Below, piece by piece: positions 27,986-35,338 of a stretch of DNA of 64,000 nucleotides (within the stretch, counting starts at the first letter, position 1; each line of letters opens with the position of its first letter). The notes under the pieces were generated by a model. The model worked only from the letters and a program-made list of their open reading frames with translations. It was not told where the DNA came from and searched no databases. Source of the stretch: Leptolyngbya sp. SIO1E4 (lineage in GTDB: Bacteria; Cyanobacteriota; Cyanobacteriia; Phormidesmidales; Phormidesmidaceae); assembly GCA_010672825.2 (NCBI GenBank), contig JAAHFU020000004.1, positions 1 to 64,000 of the forward strand. Direction: 5' to 3'. The translations under genes and the position numbers were made by a program.

Positions 27986-28576
27986 GGCATGGTTCAAATT
28001 AGGGTTACACTTCTGGGGCGATCAAGTAGTCTAAATGCTTGTCGTTAGCCCCCTCAATGATCGCCGAGCATGAGTCTGAGTCCCTCCGTCGCTGCCAGCT
28101 TACCCCCTGATATTCGCAAGGCCATCGCCATTCAGGTGCTCTCCCGATCCGAACCCGTCAGTTACTTGGCCGACCAGCATCAGGTCAGCCGGAAATTCGT
28201 CTATCAACAAGAGCAGAAAGCTCAGCAGGCCCTGGATGAGTCGTTTGCTTCGACCCTATTCGCTGGTGGAGAATCTCAACTCACGCTTACGGAACTACTT
28301 CTTCCTGCGGTGTCGTTTGGGGGATTCCTACTTGAGTCTGCTTCAGTTTTTCCTCAACCACCGCCGTTTCATCCGCTCTCAGGTGCCGGAGCGGGTTGGG
28401 AAAAGTCCGAAGGAATTGCTGACGGGTCAGCCACATCCACATTGGCTGGAATTACTGGGGTTTAAGCGCTTCCAGAGAGCATAAAGATTGACACAATAGT
28501 TGGCTGGGTCATTGTTCAAGATGGCCTAATTTGGCCTGCCAGTGTTACCTAAAATCATCCAGTTTTGAACCATGCC
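27986..28576. mobile_element. Internally deleted IS with GGCATGGTTCAAA ends
   Basis: The left end GGCATGGTTCAAATTAGGG starts at 27986 and the inverted right end, CCAGTTTTGAACCATGCC, finishes at 28576, sharing a 13-bp terminal repeat (GGCATGGTTCAAA). The 591-bp body holds a shortened transposase. The same two ends occur fused together at 32998-33036, which confirms them as true element ends. No target duplication was recognised. Confidence 0.7.
28070..28484 (+). pseudogene. Transposase with internal deletion and frameshift
   Basis: The first ~55 residues are an N-terminal helix-turn-helix part (IRKAIAIQVLSRSEPVSYLA, then DQHQVSRKFVYQQEQKAQQA). Around 28230-28260 the reading moves to another frame that gives SLVENLNSRLRNYFFLRCRL, FLNHRRFIRSQVPERVGKSP and GQPHPHWLELLGFKRFQRA. 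I recall this last sequence as a conserved C-terminus of a cyanobacterial transposase family. The central catalytic part is missing, so the protein is dead. Confidence 0.7.
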
Positions 28577-28778
28577 GAAATCGGTGGTATTTGTAGCTGA
28601 CACTCACTGACTAACACCGACACACGCTGACAAAATCTACCACGAAAGTTTAATTGACAATGCCACTGGAAAAGTATTTGGCAGATTTTCGCCGCCAACC
28701 TTTACCCATCTATTCGGCATCCGTGCTCTGAATAATAGGCTCGTAGAAGCATCCGGAGATTGATTCAGGGCGATCGCT

Positions 28779-28808
28779 ACCCGTTGCAACGTCACGATCG
28801 CAACGGGT
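28779..28808. other. 9-bp perfect hairpin
   Basis: ACCCGTTGC (28779-28787) and GCAACGGGT (28800-28808) with a 12-base loop, about 75 bases before arsR. There is no T-run. It may be a transcript structure or DNA-binding site; role unknown. Confidence 0.5.
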
Positions 28809-28871
28809 CTCAAGTTGAGCCTGAAACGCGGCTTGAGAAAACTCCCTGCTACACTGCGAGAGAACCTCATT

Positions 28872-28885
28872 TCAATCTAGATTGA
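28872..28885. promoter_or_regulatory. Perfect palindrome at the arsR start, probable ArsR operator
   Basis: TCAATCTAGATTGA (28872-28885) is a perfect 14-bp palindrome whose last base is the A of the arsR ATG. ArsR/SmtB repressors bind such AT-rich dyads close to their own start, so autorepression is likely. Confidence 0.55.
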
Positions 28886-29214
28886 TGCCAAAAGTTCTCG
28901 AAAACATATCAACGGATATTGTTTCAACTCTCAAGGCACTCTCAGAACCTCTGCGGATAGACGTTATTGAGCTGCTGAGGGAACAGGAAATGTGTGTCTG
29001 TGACCTGTGCGATCGCTTGGATGTAACGCAATCGAAACTATCCTTCCACTTGAAAACCCTCAGAACAGCAGGCATTGTCCGTTCGCGGCAAGAGGGACGC
29101 TGGATTTACTACCGGCTGAACTTATCGAAACTGGTCGAGCTTGAAGAATACCTAGCCGAGTTTCGTCGCTACAGTCCCCGCTTACCCGCTCGAACCTGTC
29201 CGCCGGAAGACTAA
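28885..29214 (+). CDS. arsR: ArsR-family arsenic-responsive repressor
   Basis: 109 residues from ATG at 28885 (a TTG one codon upstream is the alternative). Winged helix-turn-helix with the metalloid-binding motif CVCDLC in EMCVCDLCDRLDVTQSKLSF, the alpha-3N site typical of As(III)-sensing ArsR, followed by the recognition helix TQSKLSFHLKTLRTAGIV and the wing RQEGRWIYYRL. It would bind the palindrome overlapping its start and release on arsenite or antimonite. It heads a rightward resistance island, although about 600 bp of non-coding DNA separate it from the next gene. Confidence 0.88.
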   Translation: MPKVLENISTDIVSTLKALSEPLRIDVIELLREQEMCVCDLCDRLDVTQSKLSFHLKTLRTAGIVRSRQEGRWIYYRLNLSKLVELEEYLAEFRRYSPRLPARTCPPED

Positions 29215-29826
29215 ATAATGACGATGCTTGATATGTATCGACATAAAAATTTAGGGTTTACCTGAATTGCTTCGAAAAGCAGGGTAGAAAAGTCTTCTGG
29301 GCTGTATTTGGTTACTCGAACTACGTAGAGACAACCTTGATGGAATCGGCGTTTGAAGCTTTTTCAGCCTGCGTTAGGCGGTCTTGACTACACAAACCGC
29401 TTTACTTTGGAACCGCGTCTCAGAACATTTCAACCGTATTGAAACTATCAACGACATTTCAAGGGTTTTAGACACTTGGAATGTTCAGAACTTAAGTTGC
29501 CTGTAGTTATCTAGCCCTCGGTTCGGTTGACAAATTGATGAATATTGAAATGATAGAAATATCGTGAATCGATCAGGAACATGATTTGACGTCATGAATG
29601 TATTAGGGATGCTGGGGGTATTCCCTTTCTAGAGCCAGGTTTTAAGCTTGGCGACTCAGCTGTACCTAATTATCTCTAGCCATAAGAAACAATCATTCTT
29701 GAAATGGCAGAGATGCTTGGGTTCTTATTTGACGCAATTTGCACGGGCATCTGCACTAGTGAACATGCTCCAGCTGCCATACTGACCCCCTTTGCCGTTC
29801 CTTAGAAGGGATTTAGGAGCAAGATC
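29215..29826. other. Long intergenic region before the pstS-like gene
   Basis: No gene was seen in about 610 bases. A promoter-like TTGACA at 29527-29532 is followed, 17 bases on, by ATGATA; the spacer contains the dyad-like ATTGATGAATATTGAAAT, reminiscent in its TTGA/TCAA half-sites of the arsR palindrome. This could be a second ArsR-controlled promoter for the transport genes, but it is 290 bp from the next ATG. Confidence 0.3.
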
Positions 29827-30831
29827 ATGATGAATTTAGGACATCCCAGAGTTGCCGCCTTAGGGTTAGCGTTATTTACAGTCGTCGGTTGTGCTTCGCA
29901 GGCCACTCAGCAGCCAGAACCTATCAGCATTGATGGTTCGAGCACGGTGTTTCCCATTACGGAGGCGATCGCGGAGGCTTACAACGCATCTCAGGCTAAT
30001 CCGGTGGAAGTGGATGTCAGCTTCTCGGGAACAGGGGGTGGTTTTGAAAAGTTTTGTGCCGGTGAAACCGACATCAGCAACGCTTCCCGCCCCATTCTGG
30101 AGGACGAAATGGAAGCGTGTGATGCAGCGGGTATTCGCTTCTACGAATTGCCTGTCGCCTTCGATGCGCTGACCGTTGTGGTCAATCCCCAAAACGATTG
30201 GGTCGAAGACATCACTATCGAAGAACTCAAAATGATTTGGGAACCTGGTGCTCAAGGTCAAATTACCCGCTGGAATCAGGTGCGCCCTAACTGGCCCGAT
30301 CAACCTATCATCCTCTATGGACCTGGACTGGATTCGGGTACCTATGATTATTTCTCAGAGGTCATTGTCGGTGAGGACACTCGCAGTGACTTTGTTGCCA
30401 GTGAGGATGATGATCTACTGGTACAGGGGGTCAGCAGTGATACCGATGCGCTGGGCTACTTTGGTCTAGCCTATTACGACGAAAATCAAGCTGATCTGAA
30501 AGCCGTGGCTGTCGATAGTGGCCGTGGACCCGTTGAACCAGCGCCTGAAACCGTGGTCACAGCCGATTATCAGCCCCTCTCGCGACCGCTGTTTATCTAT
30601 GTCAACTTCACAGCAGCCCAATCCAATCCAGCCTTACGAGACTTTGTTCAGTTTTATCTAGAGACGGCCCCTGACCTGGTTGAGGAGGTTGGCTATGTGC
30701 CCTTGGGCGAAGAGGGTTATCACATTGCCTGGGTGAACTTCCAGGAAGGGGAAGCGGGCACGGCCTTTGACGGCAAGCCTCAACCCAATCTGACTATCGG
30801 TGAGCTTTTGCGAAAAACGAAGCGGTTCTAA
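29827..30831 (+). CDS. PstS-type phosphate-binding lipoprotein in the ars island
   Basis: 334 residues. The lipobox is in FTVVGCASQ (Cys about 22), so the protein is a lipoprotein. The oxyanion site is recognisable: [46 protein letters not shown], and [13 protein letters not shown], as in PstS/SphX solute-binding proteins. The start is supported by AGGAGC 7 bases upstream. Only 42 bases separate it from the acr3 start, so it belongs to the arsenic operon rather than to a pst transporter; no PstABC genes are here. A likely role is periplasmic capture or discrimination of phosphate and arsenate, or signalling of their ratio. The high-affinity uptake partner would be encoded elsewhere. Confidence 0.85.
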   Translation: MMNLGHPRVAALGLALFTVVGCASQATQQPEPISIDGSSTVFPITEAIAEAYNASQANPVEVDVSFSGTGGGFEKFCAGETDISNASRPILEDEMEACDAAGIRFYELPVAFDALTVVVNPQNDWVEDITIEELKMIWEPGAQGQITRWNQVRPNWPDQPIILYGPGLDSGTYDYFSEVIVGEDTRSDFVASEDDDLLVQGVSSDTDALGYFGLAYYDENQADLKAVAVDSGRGPVEPAPETVVTADYQPLSRPLFIYVNFTAAQSNPALRDFVQFYLETAPDLVEEVGYVPLGEEGYHIAWVNFQEGEAGTAFDGKPQPNLTIGELLRKTKRF

Positions 30832-30873
30832 CCGCTGTTGCGATTTGTCCTTGAACACTGCTTAGGAAGGAAC

Positions 30874-32025
30874 ATGACGACCGGATCACAAACAAACTCC
30901 AAAGCCTTTCAAGCTGGGGGACAGCTCAGCTTTTTCGAGCGGTATCTGACCGTTTGGGTGGCGCTCTGTATCGTGGCTGGAATTGCCCTGGGTCGCCTTT
31001 TCCCAGGGGTTGCGGTCACGCTGGACGCCATGAGTGTCTATCAAGTCTCAATTCCGATCGCCATCTGCCTGTTTTTCATGATGTATCCCATCATGGTGAA
31101 AATTGACTTTTCTCAAGCCAAGCGAGCGGCCCAGGCTCCCAAACCCGTTGTCCTAACGCTGGTGGTGAATTGGCTGATCAAACCTTTCACGATGGTGGTG
31201 ATTGCCCAATTCTTCTTAGCCTGGTTGTTCCGTCCCTTGCTGCAGGGAACTGAACTGATTCGAGGCAGCGAAATTGCCTTGGTTGATTCCTACATTGCTG
31301 GGGCCATTTTGTTGGGCATCGCCCCGTGTACAGCGATGGTCTTGATGTGGGGCTATCTCTCATTTAGTAATCAGGGGCATACCCTGGTGATGGTCGCCAT
31401 TAACTCTCTGGCCATGCTGTTTCTCTATGCCCCACTGGGGCGCTGGTTGTTAGCGGCGAACAACCTAACGGTGCCTTGGGAAACCATTGTGCTGTCTGTA
31501 TTGGTTTATGTCGGGCTACCGCTACTGGCCGGGGCTGTGTCGCGAACGTGGATTCTGCGGCATAAAGGGCGAGCCTGGTTCAATGAGGTCTTTTTGAAAT
31601 ATCTCAGCCCCATTTCAGTGGCAGCGTTGCTGATCACGTTGGTGTTGCTGTTTGCCTTCAAAGGCGATCTGATTGTGCGAAATCCGCTACACATTCTGCT
31701 GATTGCGGTTCCCCTTTTCATCCAGACCAACTTCATCTTTCTGATTACCTACGTTGCCGCCCAAAAGATGGGGATGTTCTACGAAGATGCAGCTCCGGCA
31801 GCCTTGATTGGAGCCAGTAATCATTTTGAGGTGGCGATCGCCACCTCAGTCACCCTGTTTGGTCTCAATTCGGGAGCGGCGCTGGCTACGGTGGTCGGTG
31901 TGCTCATTGAGGTGCCCGTGATGCTGATGCTGGTAGAGGTTTGCAAAAAAACCGCATTCTGGTTTCCCCGTGAACCTGAGAAGGCCACATTGCCAGATCC
32001 TCGCTGTGCCCGACCTTTAGGGTAG
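30874..32025 (+). CDS. acr3: ACR3-family arsenite efflux permease
   Basis: 383 residues from ATG at 30874, preceded by AGGAAGG; the longer frame beginning at 30838 has no ribosome binding site. Ten membrane helices. ACR3 hallmarks are [20 protein letters not shown] near the start, the essential Cys in [12 protein letters not shown] in helix 4, and the Glu in [20 protein letters not shown] in helix 9. It exports As(OH)2O- driven by the proton gradient. It is downstream of the PstS-like gene and upstream of arsC, giving reduction plus export in one unit. Sometimes labelled arsB in cyanobacteria, but it is the ACR3 and not the ArsB protein family. Confidence 0.93.
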   Translation: MTTGSQTNSKAFQAGGQLSFFERYLTVWVALCIVAGIALGRLFPGVAVTLDAMSVYQVSIPIAICLFFMMYPIMVKIDFSQAKRAAQAPKPVVLTLVVNWLIKPFTMVVIAQFFLAWLFRPLLQGTELIRGSEIALVDSYIAGAILLGIAPCTAMVLMWGYLSFSNQGHTLVMVAINSLAMLFLYAPLGRWLLAANNLTVPWETIVLSVLVYVGLPLLAGAVSRTWILRHKGRAWFNEVFLKYLSPISVAALLITLVLLFAFKGDLIVRNPLHILLIAVPLFIQTNFIFLITYVAAQKMGMFYEDAAPAALIGASNHFEVAIATSVTLFGLNSGAALATVVGVLIEVPVMLMLVEVCKKTAFWFPREPEKATLPDPRCARPLG

Positions 32026-32091
32026 CGCCTCTGCAATCAGTCTGTTGATGACGAATTATCTATAACTCACAAATACAGGAGAACTCTTTCG

Positions 32092-32502
32092 ATGAAGCGT
32101 GTCATGTTCGTGTGCAAGAAAAACTCCTCTCGATCGCAGATGGCAGAGGGCTTTGCCAAGACACTGGGAGCGGGCAAAATTGAGGTAACCAGTTCAGGAT
32201 TAGAAGCCAGTCAGGTACGGCCTGAGGCGATCACCACCATGAAAGACGTGGGCATCGACATCAGCGACCAGACCTCTGATGCTCTCAGTGACTTTTCCCC
32301 CGAAAACTTTGACGCGGTCATTTCCCTCTGCGGCTGCGGTGTGAACTTGCCTCCGGAGTGGCTCACGCGCGAGTATTTCGATGACTGGCAACTGGATGAT
32401 CCGGCTGAACAACCCGAAATCTTTCCACGGGTTCGGAACGAAGTCAAAGAGCGTGTCGAAGCCTTGATTGCTAAGTTAACGGCAGAATCGCTGGTTGCCT
32501 AA
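32092..32502 (+). CDS. arsC: Arsenate reductase, cyanobacterial ArsC type
   Basis: 136 residues. It has the low-molecular-weight-phosphatase fold with P-loop CX5R in FVCKKNSSRSQMAEGF (Cys8), the AVISLCGCGVNLPPEW segment containing resolving cysteines and the DDWQLDDP aspartate loop. It closely resembles the Synechocystis ArsC, which uses glutathione/glutaredoxin chemistry despite its thioredoxin-type fold. A cysteine I recall at the fifth P-loop position in that enzyme appears to be Ser here, but that residue is not catalytic. It reduces As(V) to As(III) for export by the adjacent ACR3. ATG at 32092 has AGGAGAAC upstream. Confidence 0.92.
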   Translation: MKRVMFVCKKNSSRSQMAEGFAKTLGAGKIEVTSSGLEASQVRPEAITTMKDVGIDISDQTSDALSDFSPENFDAVISLCGCGVNLPPEWLTREYFDDWQLDDPAEQPEIFPRVRNEVKERVEALIAKLTAESLVA

Positions 32503-32530
32503 CAACGTGGTGTGATGAGGGCGATCGCAC

Positions 32531-32749
32531 ATGAAACCGAAGACAGCATTTTGGGCCAGCTTATCCGGTACCGTAGTCGTCGCCCTCTGTTGCTTTACCC
32601 CCATTCTGGTGTTGCTTTTGGGGGCTGTCGGGCTGAGTGTCTGGGTCGGGTATCTCGACTATGTCCTGCTCCCTGCACTCGGCGTCTTGCTAGGACTCAC
32701 CCTGTGGTCGTACTAGCGCTATCGCCGCCATTGCCGTAAACAGGACTGA
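32531..32749 (+). pseudogene. merF: MerF-like mercury transporter with an amber stop
   Basis: The frame gives a near-complete small mercury permease: SGTVVVALCCFTPILVLLLG with the vicinal CC pair in helix 1, then SVWVGYLDYVLLPALGVLLG in helix 2. After LTLWSY a TAG (32714-32716) stops the frame, and the remaining codons RYRRHCRKQD run to TGA at 32749, close to the usual length and holding one of the C-terminal cysteines. The 61-residue stopped product keeps both membrane helices and the CC pair but loses the second cysteine site, so it may be partly active or dead. It sits in the arsenic/mercury island 28 bases after arsC. Confidence 0.75.
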
Positions 32750-32767
32750 CTGCCAGGAGGACTGGTT

Positions 32768-33028
32768 ATGAATCCATGTTGCTGCCCACCAGCATCCCCC
32801 AATGAGACGTCATTCACCTGTCCAGGGGAAAATAACCGGGGTAAGCTCGTTCAGCTCATGACGTTGAAAAGCTTACTAACCCCCCCTGCGCTGGAACGGC
32901 TAGAGCCACAGGGAGACTATCGCTTCTGCGATGCTCCAAATTGTCCAGTGGTGTATTTTTCCAATCAAGGAAACACCTTCACAGCGGAAGATTTGAAGGC
33001 ATGGTTCAAATTAGGGTTCCAGTTTTGA
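32768..33028 (+). pseudogene. CopZ-like zinc/iron-sulfur metallochaperone, truncated by an IS scar
   Basis: 86 codons with a perfect AGGAGG site. The cysteine-rich start MNPCCCPPASPNETSFTCPG, then YRFCDAPNCPVVYFSNQGNT, is the N-terminal zinc-binding domain of CopZ-type proteins found in mercury and copper operons. Family members continue with a second cysteine cluster of the form CYCF; here the frame enters the 39-bp IS-end fusion at 32998 (ending WFKLGFQF) and stops, so the C-terminal cysteines are lost. Most likely inactivated. Confidence 0.7.
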
Positions 33029-33036
33029 ACCATGCC
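32998..33036. mobile_element. 39-bp fusion of two IS ends (hairpin scar)
   Basis: GGCATGGTTCAAATTAGGG at 32998 is the left end of the element at 27986, and the adjoining CCAGTTTTGAACCATGCC, to 33036, is its right end, with no interior. The 21-bp left and 18-bp right ends are joined directly, giving a 13-bp-stem hairpin. It could be the leftover of an internal deletion, and it could also fold as a transcript terminator for the metal operon. Confidence 0.7.
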
Positions 33037-33390
33037 CTCATTGGATGCTGCTCGTCCTCGACGGCGGATCTATAACGATCGTAATCCCATATTTTTTGTT
33101 CGGAAAATTCCAGTTCTTGAAAATCTCTTTCTCTTAACTTTGCTTCGTTAGCATAAAAGAATTCGTCAAGTTGGGGAGAACTGAGCTGTGTTCCTGCAAA
33201 CATGGCATCAACTCGGCCACGATGTGGCTCTAACCGGTATCTCACCTAGAACTGAAGCCGTATAACGGTAAAACATACCGGACGGCGATAATTTTTGAGC
33301 CTTAAATAGTGTGAAGGGGCCAAACAACTCCTCCGTAAAATCCATACAGAGGGTTCGCGATTTCCATAACTTTATATATTGCGTGTGCAA
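33037..33390 (-). pseudogene. Unassigned coding remnant right of the IS scar
   Basis: Two overlapping leftward frames (33208-33390 and 33006-33245) give protein-like sequence (FTEELFGPFTLFKAQKLSPS; DEFFYANEAKLRERDFQELE), but a TAG precedes the second and it runs into the IS scar. I do not recognise a family. It is probably a decayed gene whose end was removed by the same rearrangement that truncated the CopZ-like gene. Confidence 0.3.
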
Positions 33391-33417
33391 TTGGTAAAGC
33401 TATGCCATGATGAGCCT

Positions 33418-34326
33418 ATGCAGAGCTCGGCCCTTCCCACCATGAGCGAGTTTTCCTACGACCGCGCCAAAGTTCCCGCCTTCACCAGCGACTTTAACCC
33501 CGGCCACCAGCTCCCCGCACGGCCCTTTGTGGTGCAGCGGCAGCCCCAAACTGATCGCCCAGCCAACGCCAGCCAAGACCTGGCCCGCATGCAACAGCTA
33601 GATGCGGGGGTAATGCGCGCTCTAAATCTGCAGGCCAAACTCGCGATCGGGGCCCCTGGCGACAAGTATGAGCAAGAAGCTGACGCCGTGGCAGCCCAAG
33701 TCGTAGACCGCATCCACGCTCCTCAGATGCAGCAAAAGCCCATCCAGCGGCAAGACCTACCCGACGAAGACGAATTACAAATGAAGCCGCTGGTGACCCA
33801 AACCCTGCAGCGGCAAGACCTGCCTGACGAAGATGAGCTGCAAATGAAGCCACTCGCACGGGTGATTCAGCGGCAAGACCTACCCGACGAAGATGAGCTA
33901 CAGATGAAGCCGTTACCCCAGACCCTGCAACGGCAAGACCTGCCTGAGGAAGATGAAGACCTGCAGCTGAAACCCCTCATACAGCGGCGAGTAGAGGCCG
34001 AAGGAACCGCACCAGCCGATTTAGAATCTTCTCTAGCTGCTGCCCGAGGGCAGGGGCGACCCTTAGGAGATGAGGTGCAAGGCCCTATGGAGCAGGCATT
34101 TGGGGCTGACTTTAGCGGCGTCAGAGTTCACACCGGTTCTCAGTCTGCACAGCTCAATCAATCAATCCAGGCACGGGCATTCACAACCGGGCAAGATATT
34201 TTCTTTCGGCCAGGGGAATATCAGCCCGGCAACCGCAGCGGCCAAGAGTTATTAGCCCATGAGTTAACCCATGTCGTGCAGCAGAATGGCAGCGCCGTGC
34301 AGCCCAAAGAGCAACGACCTTACTAA
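33418..34326 (+). CDS. DUF4157 (eCIS-core domain) protein with acidic repeats
   Basis: 302 residues from ATG at 33418 (an ATG for MSEFSYDR at 33442 is also possible). The N-terminal ~110 residues are Gln/Pro/Ala-rich. Four copies of a 16-20 residue unit QRQDLPDEDELQMKPL follow, then the DUF4157 domain: LGDEVQGPMEQAFGADFSGV, then VHTGSQSAQLNQSIQARAFT and GQDIFFRPGEYQPGN, ending with the metallopeptidase-like HELTHVVQQ. DUF4157 is frequent in proteins associated with extracellular contractile injection systems and polymorphic toxins. No injection-system genes are in the window. There is no signal peptide. Function inferred only from the domain; it could be a self-processing or targeting module. 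Confidence 0.75.
   Translation: MQSSALPTMSEFSYDRAKVPAFTSDFNPGHQLPARPFVVQRQPQTDRPANASQDLARMQQLDAGVMRALNLQAKLAIGAPGDKYEQEADAVAAQVVDRIHAPQMQQKPIQRQDLPDEDELQMKPLVTQTLQRQDLPDEDELQMKPLARVIQRQDLPDEDELQMKPLPQTLQRQDLPEEDEDLQLKPLIQRRVEAEGTAPADLESSLAAARGQGRPLGDEVQGPMEQAFGADFSGVRVHTGSQSAQLNQSIQARAFTTGQDIFFRPGEYQPGNRSGQELLAHELTHVVQQNGSAVQPKEQRPY
33745..33980 (+). repeat. Four tandem coding repeats (QRQDLPDEDELQMKPL)
   Basis: The unit begins at 33745 and recurs at about 63- and 60-bp spacing. The first three copies are nearly identical at the protein level and the last is diverged (QRQDLPEEDEDLQLKPL). It links the N-terminal region to DUF4157. Confidence 0.85.
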
Positions 34327-34358
34327 TATCAGAACTAACGACTCAGGAGTGTCACGCC

Positions 34359-34544
34359 ATGTCAGTGGGGCGATACACTGAGACACCAGGGCAGCAAACC
34401 TTCGGTCACATCTGGTCTGTGGACCGAAACCTCCATCAAGATTCAGGGCCGGTGGTGCTACCTCTACGGGGCATTGATGAATATGGCAATCTGCTGGATG
34501 TCCGGCTGAGTGAGCATCGGGACATATTGCGGTATGCAGGCTAA
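34359..34544 (+). pseudogene. IS6-like transposase remnant
   Basis: The 61-codon frame ends RGIDEYGNLLDVRLSEHRD, the region after the first catalytic Asp in IS6/IS240 transposases (YRAIDxxGNxxDxxLSxxRD). The preceding motif TSIKIQGRWCYLY is present one frame over, so the fragment is frameshifted. The rest of the transposase is absent; a dispersed repeat begins at its right edge. Confidence 0.65.
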
Positions 34545-34620
34545 TCAAGCACTACCCTAAACCCCAAACCCTAGACCCTGCCTTGACCCAGATGTACTGG
34601 ACTCACCTGAACAAGGCTAT
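34529..34620 (+). repeat. Dispersed 92-bp repeat, copy A
   Basis: Starts GCGGTATGCAGGCTAATCAA, continues with telomere-like CCCTAAACCCCAAACCCTAG heptads and ends CTGAACAAGGCTAT. Near-identical copies are at 40237-40327 and 62847-62930. Confidence 0.85.
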
Positions 34621-34776
34621 AGCAGCTATTCTCGGGCGATCACAGATGTGTTAGAGGAATCGGTCGAGCCCCAGGTGTCAAAGTCAGTCAACAATCCGGT
34701 GGAAAAAACGCTTCCTTTCAAGCTTCGGTAATCAGTTCTGACCCTTAGGAATTTTAGATAAGGCTATTTATCATAT

Positions 34777-35004
34777 TCAAACTGTCTGCATTTCTTGATC
34801 TATTTCGACATCAACAACACCAGGCAAAGACTTTAGTTCCTGTATTTTAGAATCTGAAACTTCTCCTGTGATGATGCCAGCAATAGACAGTACATTATTT
34901 ACTTGCATTCCGGCTGTTTCCAGAGCAGTAACGACAGATTCAATGTCTAGTAAATATTGATCATCAATTGTCACTATAATGCGGTCTACTTGTTCACCAG
35001 CCAT
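34777..35004 (-). CDS. Stand-alone peptidase-inhibitor I9/propeptide-like protein
   Basis: 75 residues from ATG at 35004 (MAGEQVDRIIVTIDDQ), preferred over 35049 because AGGA lies 9 bases upstream. The sequence follows the ferredoxin-like fold of subtilisin propeptides (beta VDRIIVTID, helix IESVVTALETAGMQV, beta NVLSIAGIITGEV, helix DSKIQELKSLPGV, beta VDVEID). Such single-domain I9 proteins inhibit or help fold subtilases in trans. It lies 335 bases downstream of, and in the same direction as, the leaderless subtilase at 35339-36640, its most likely partner. Confidence 0.6.
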   Translation of the reverse strand: MAGEQVDRIIVTIDDQYLLDIESVVTALETAGMQVNNVLSIAGIITGEVSDSKIQELKSLPGVVDVEIDQEMQTV

Positions 35005-35049
35005 AATTAGAATCCTCTCGACAATACTTGTTAAGTAACTGTCCTTCAC

Positions 35050-35338
35050 TAGAATTGCTCATCACTATAGCTAAACCACGCCTATACCTCTGTACATTTT
35101 GGTCAAGTACATCTCGTCGGCTTGAGGGGAACAGGAAATAAGAAAGTATGCTTGATTCGACTGCACGTTGCTATATCTTGAGCTGCGTGATTTTGGTGGA
35201 TAACCTAGCAACCTCACCTAGCGTCTCCCCATTGAGGAGAGGAACCCACTGTCGAGAGGAGATGGCTGAAAAGGGAACCCTACCCACGGCAAAGTTTCCC
35301 CTTCAGCAAACACTCAACCTGTTTACCCGCAGTTGGGG
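35050..35338. other. Spacer between subtilase and inhibitor-like gene
   Basis: About 290 bases without a supported gene. It contains short inverted matches (TCTCCCCATTGAGGAGA, near 35224) but no convincing terminator with a T-run. Confidence 0.35.

Noticed and set aside
33745-33980. Possible CRISPR-like array
   Set aside because: The repeats are in-frame protein-coding units without unique spacers.
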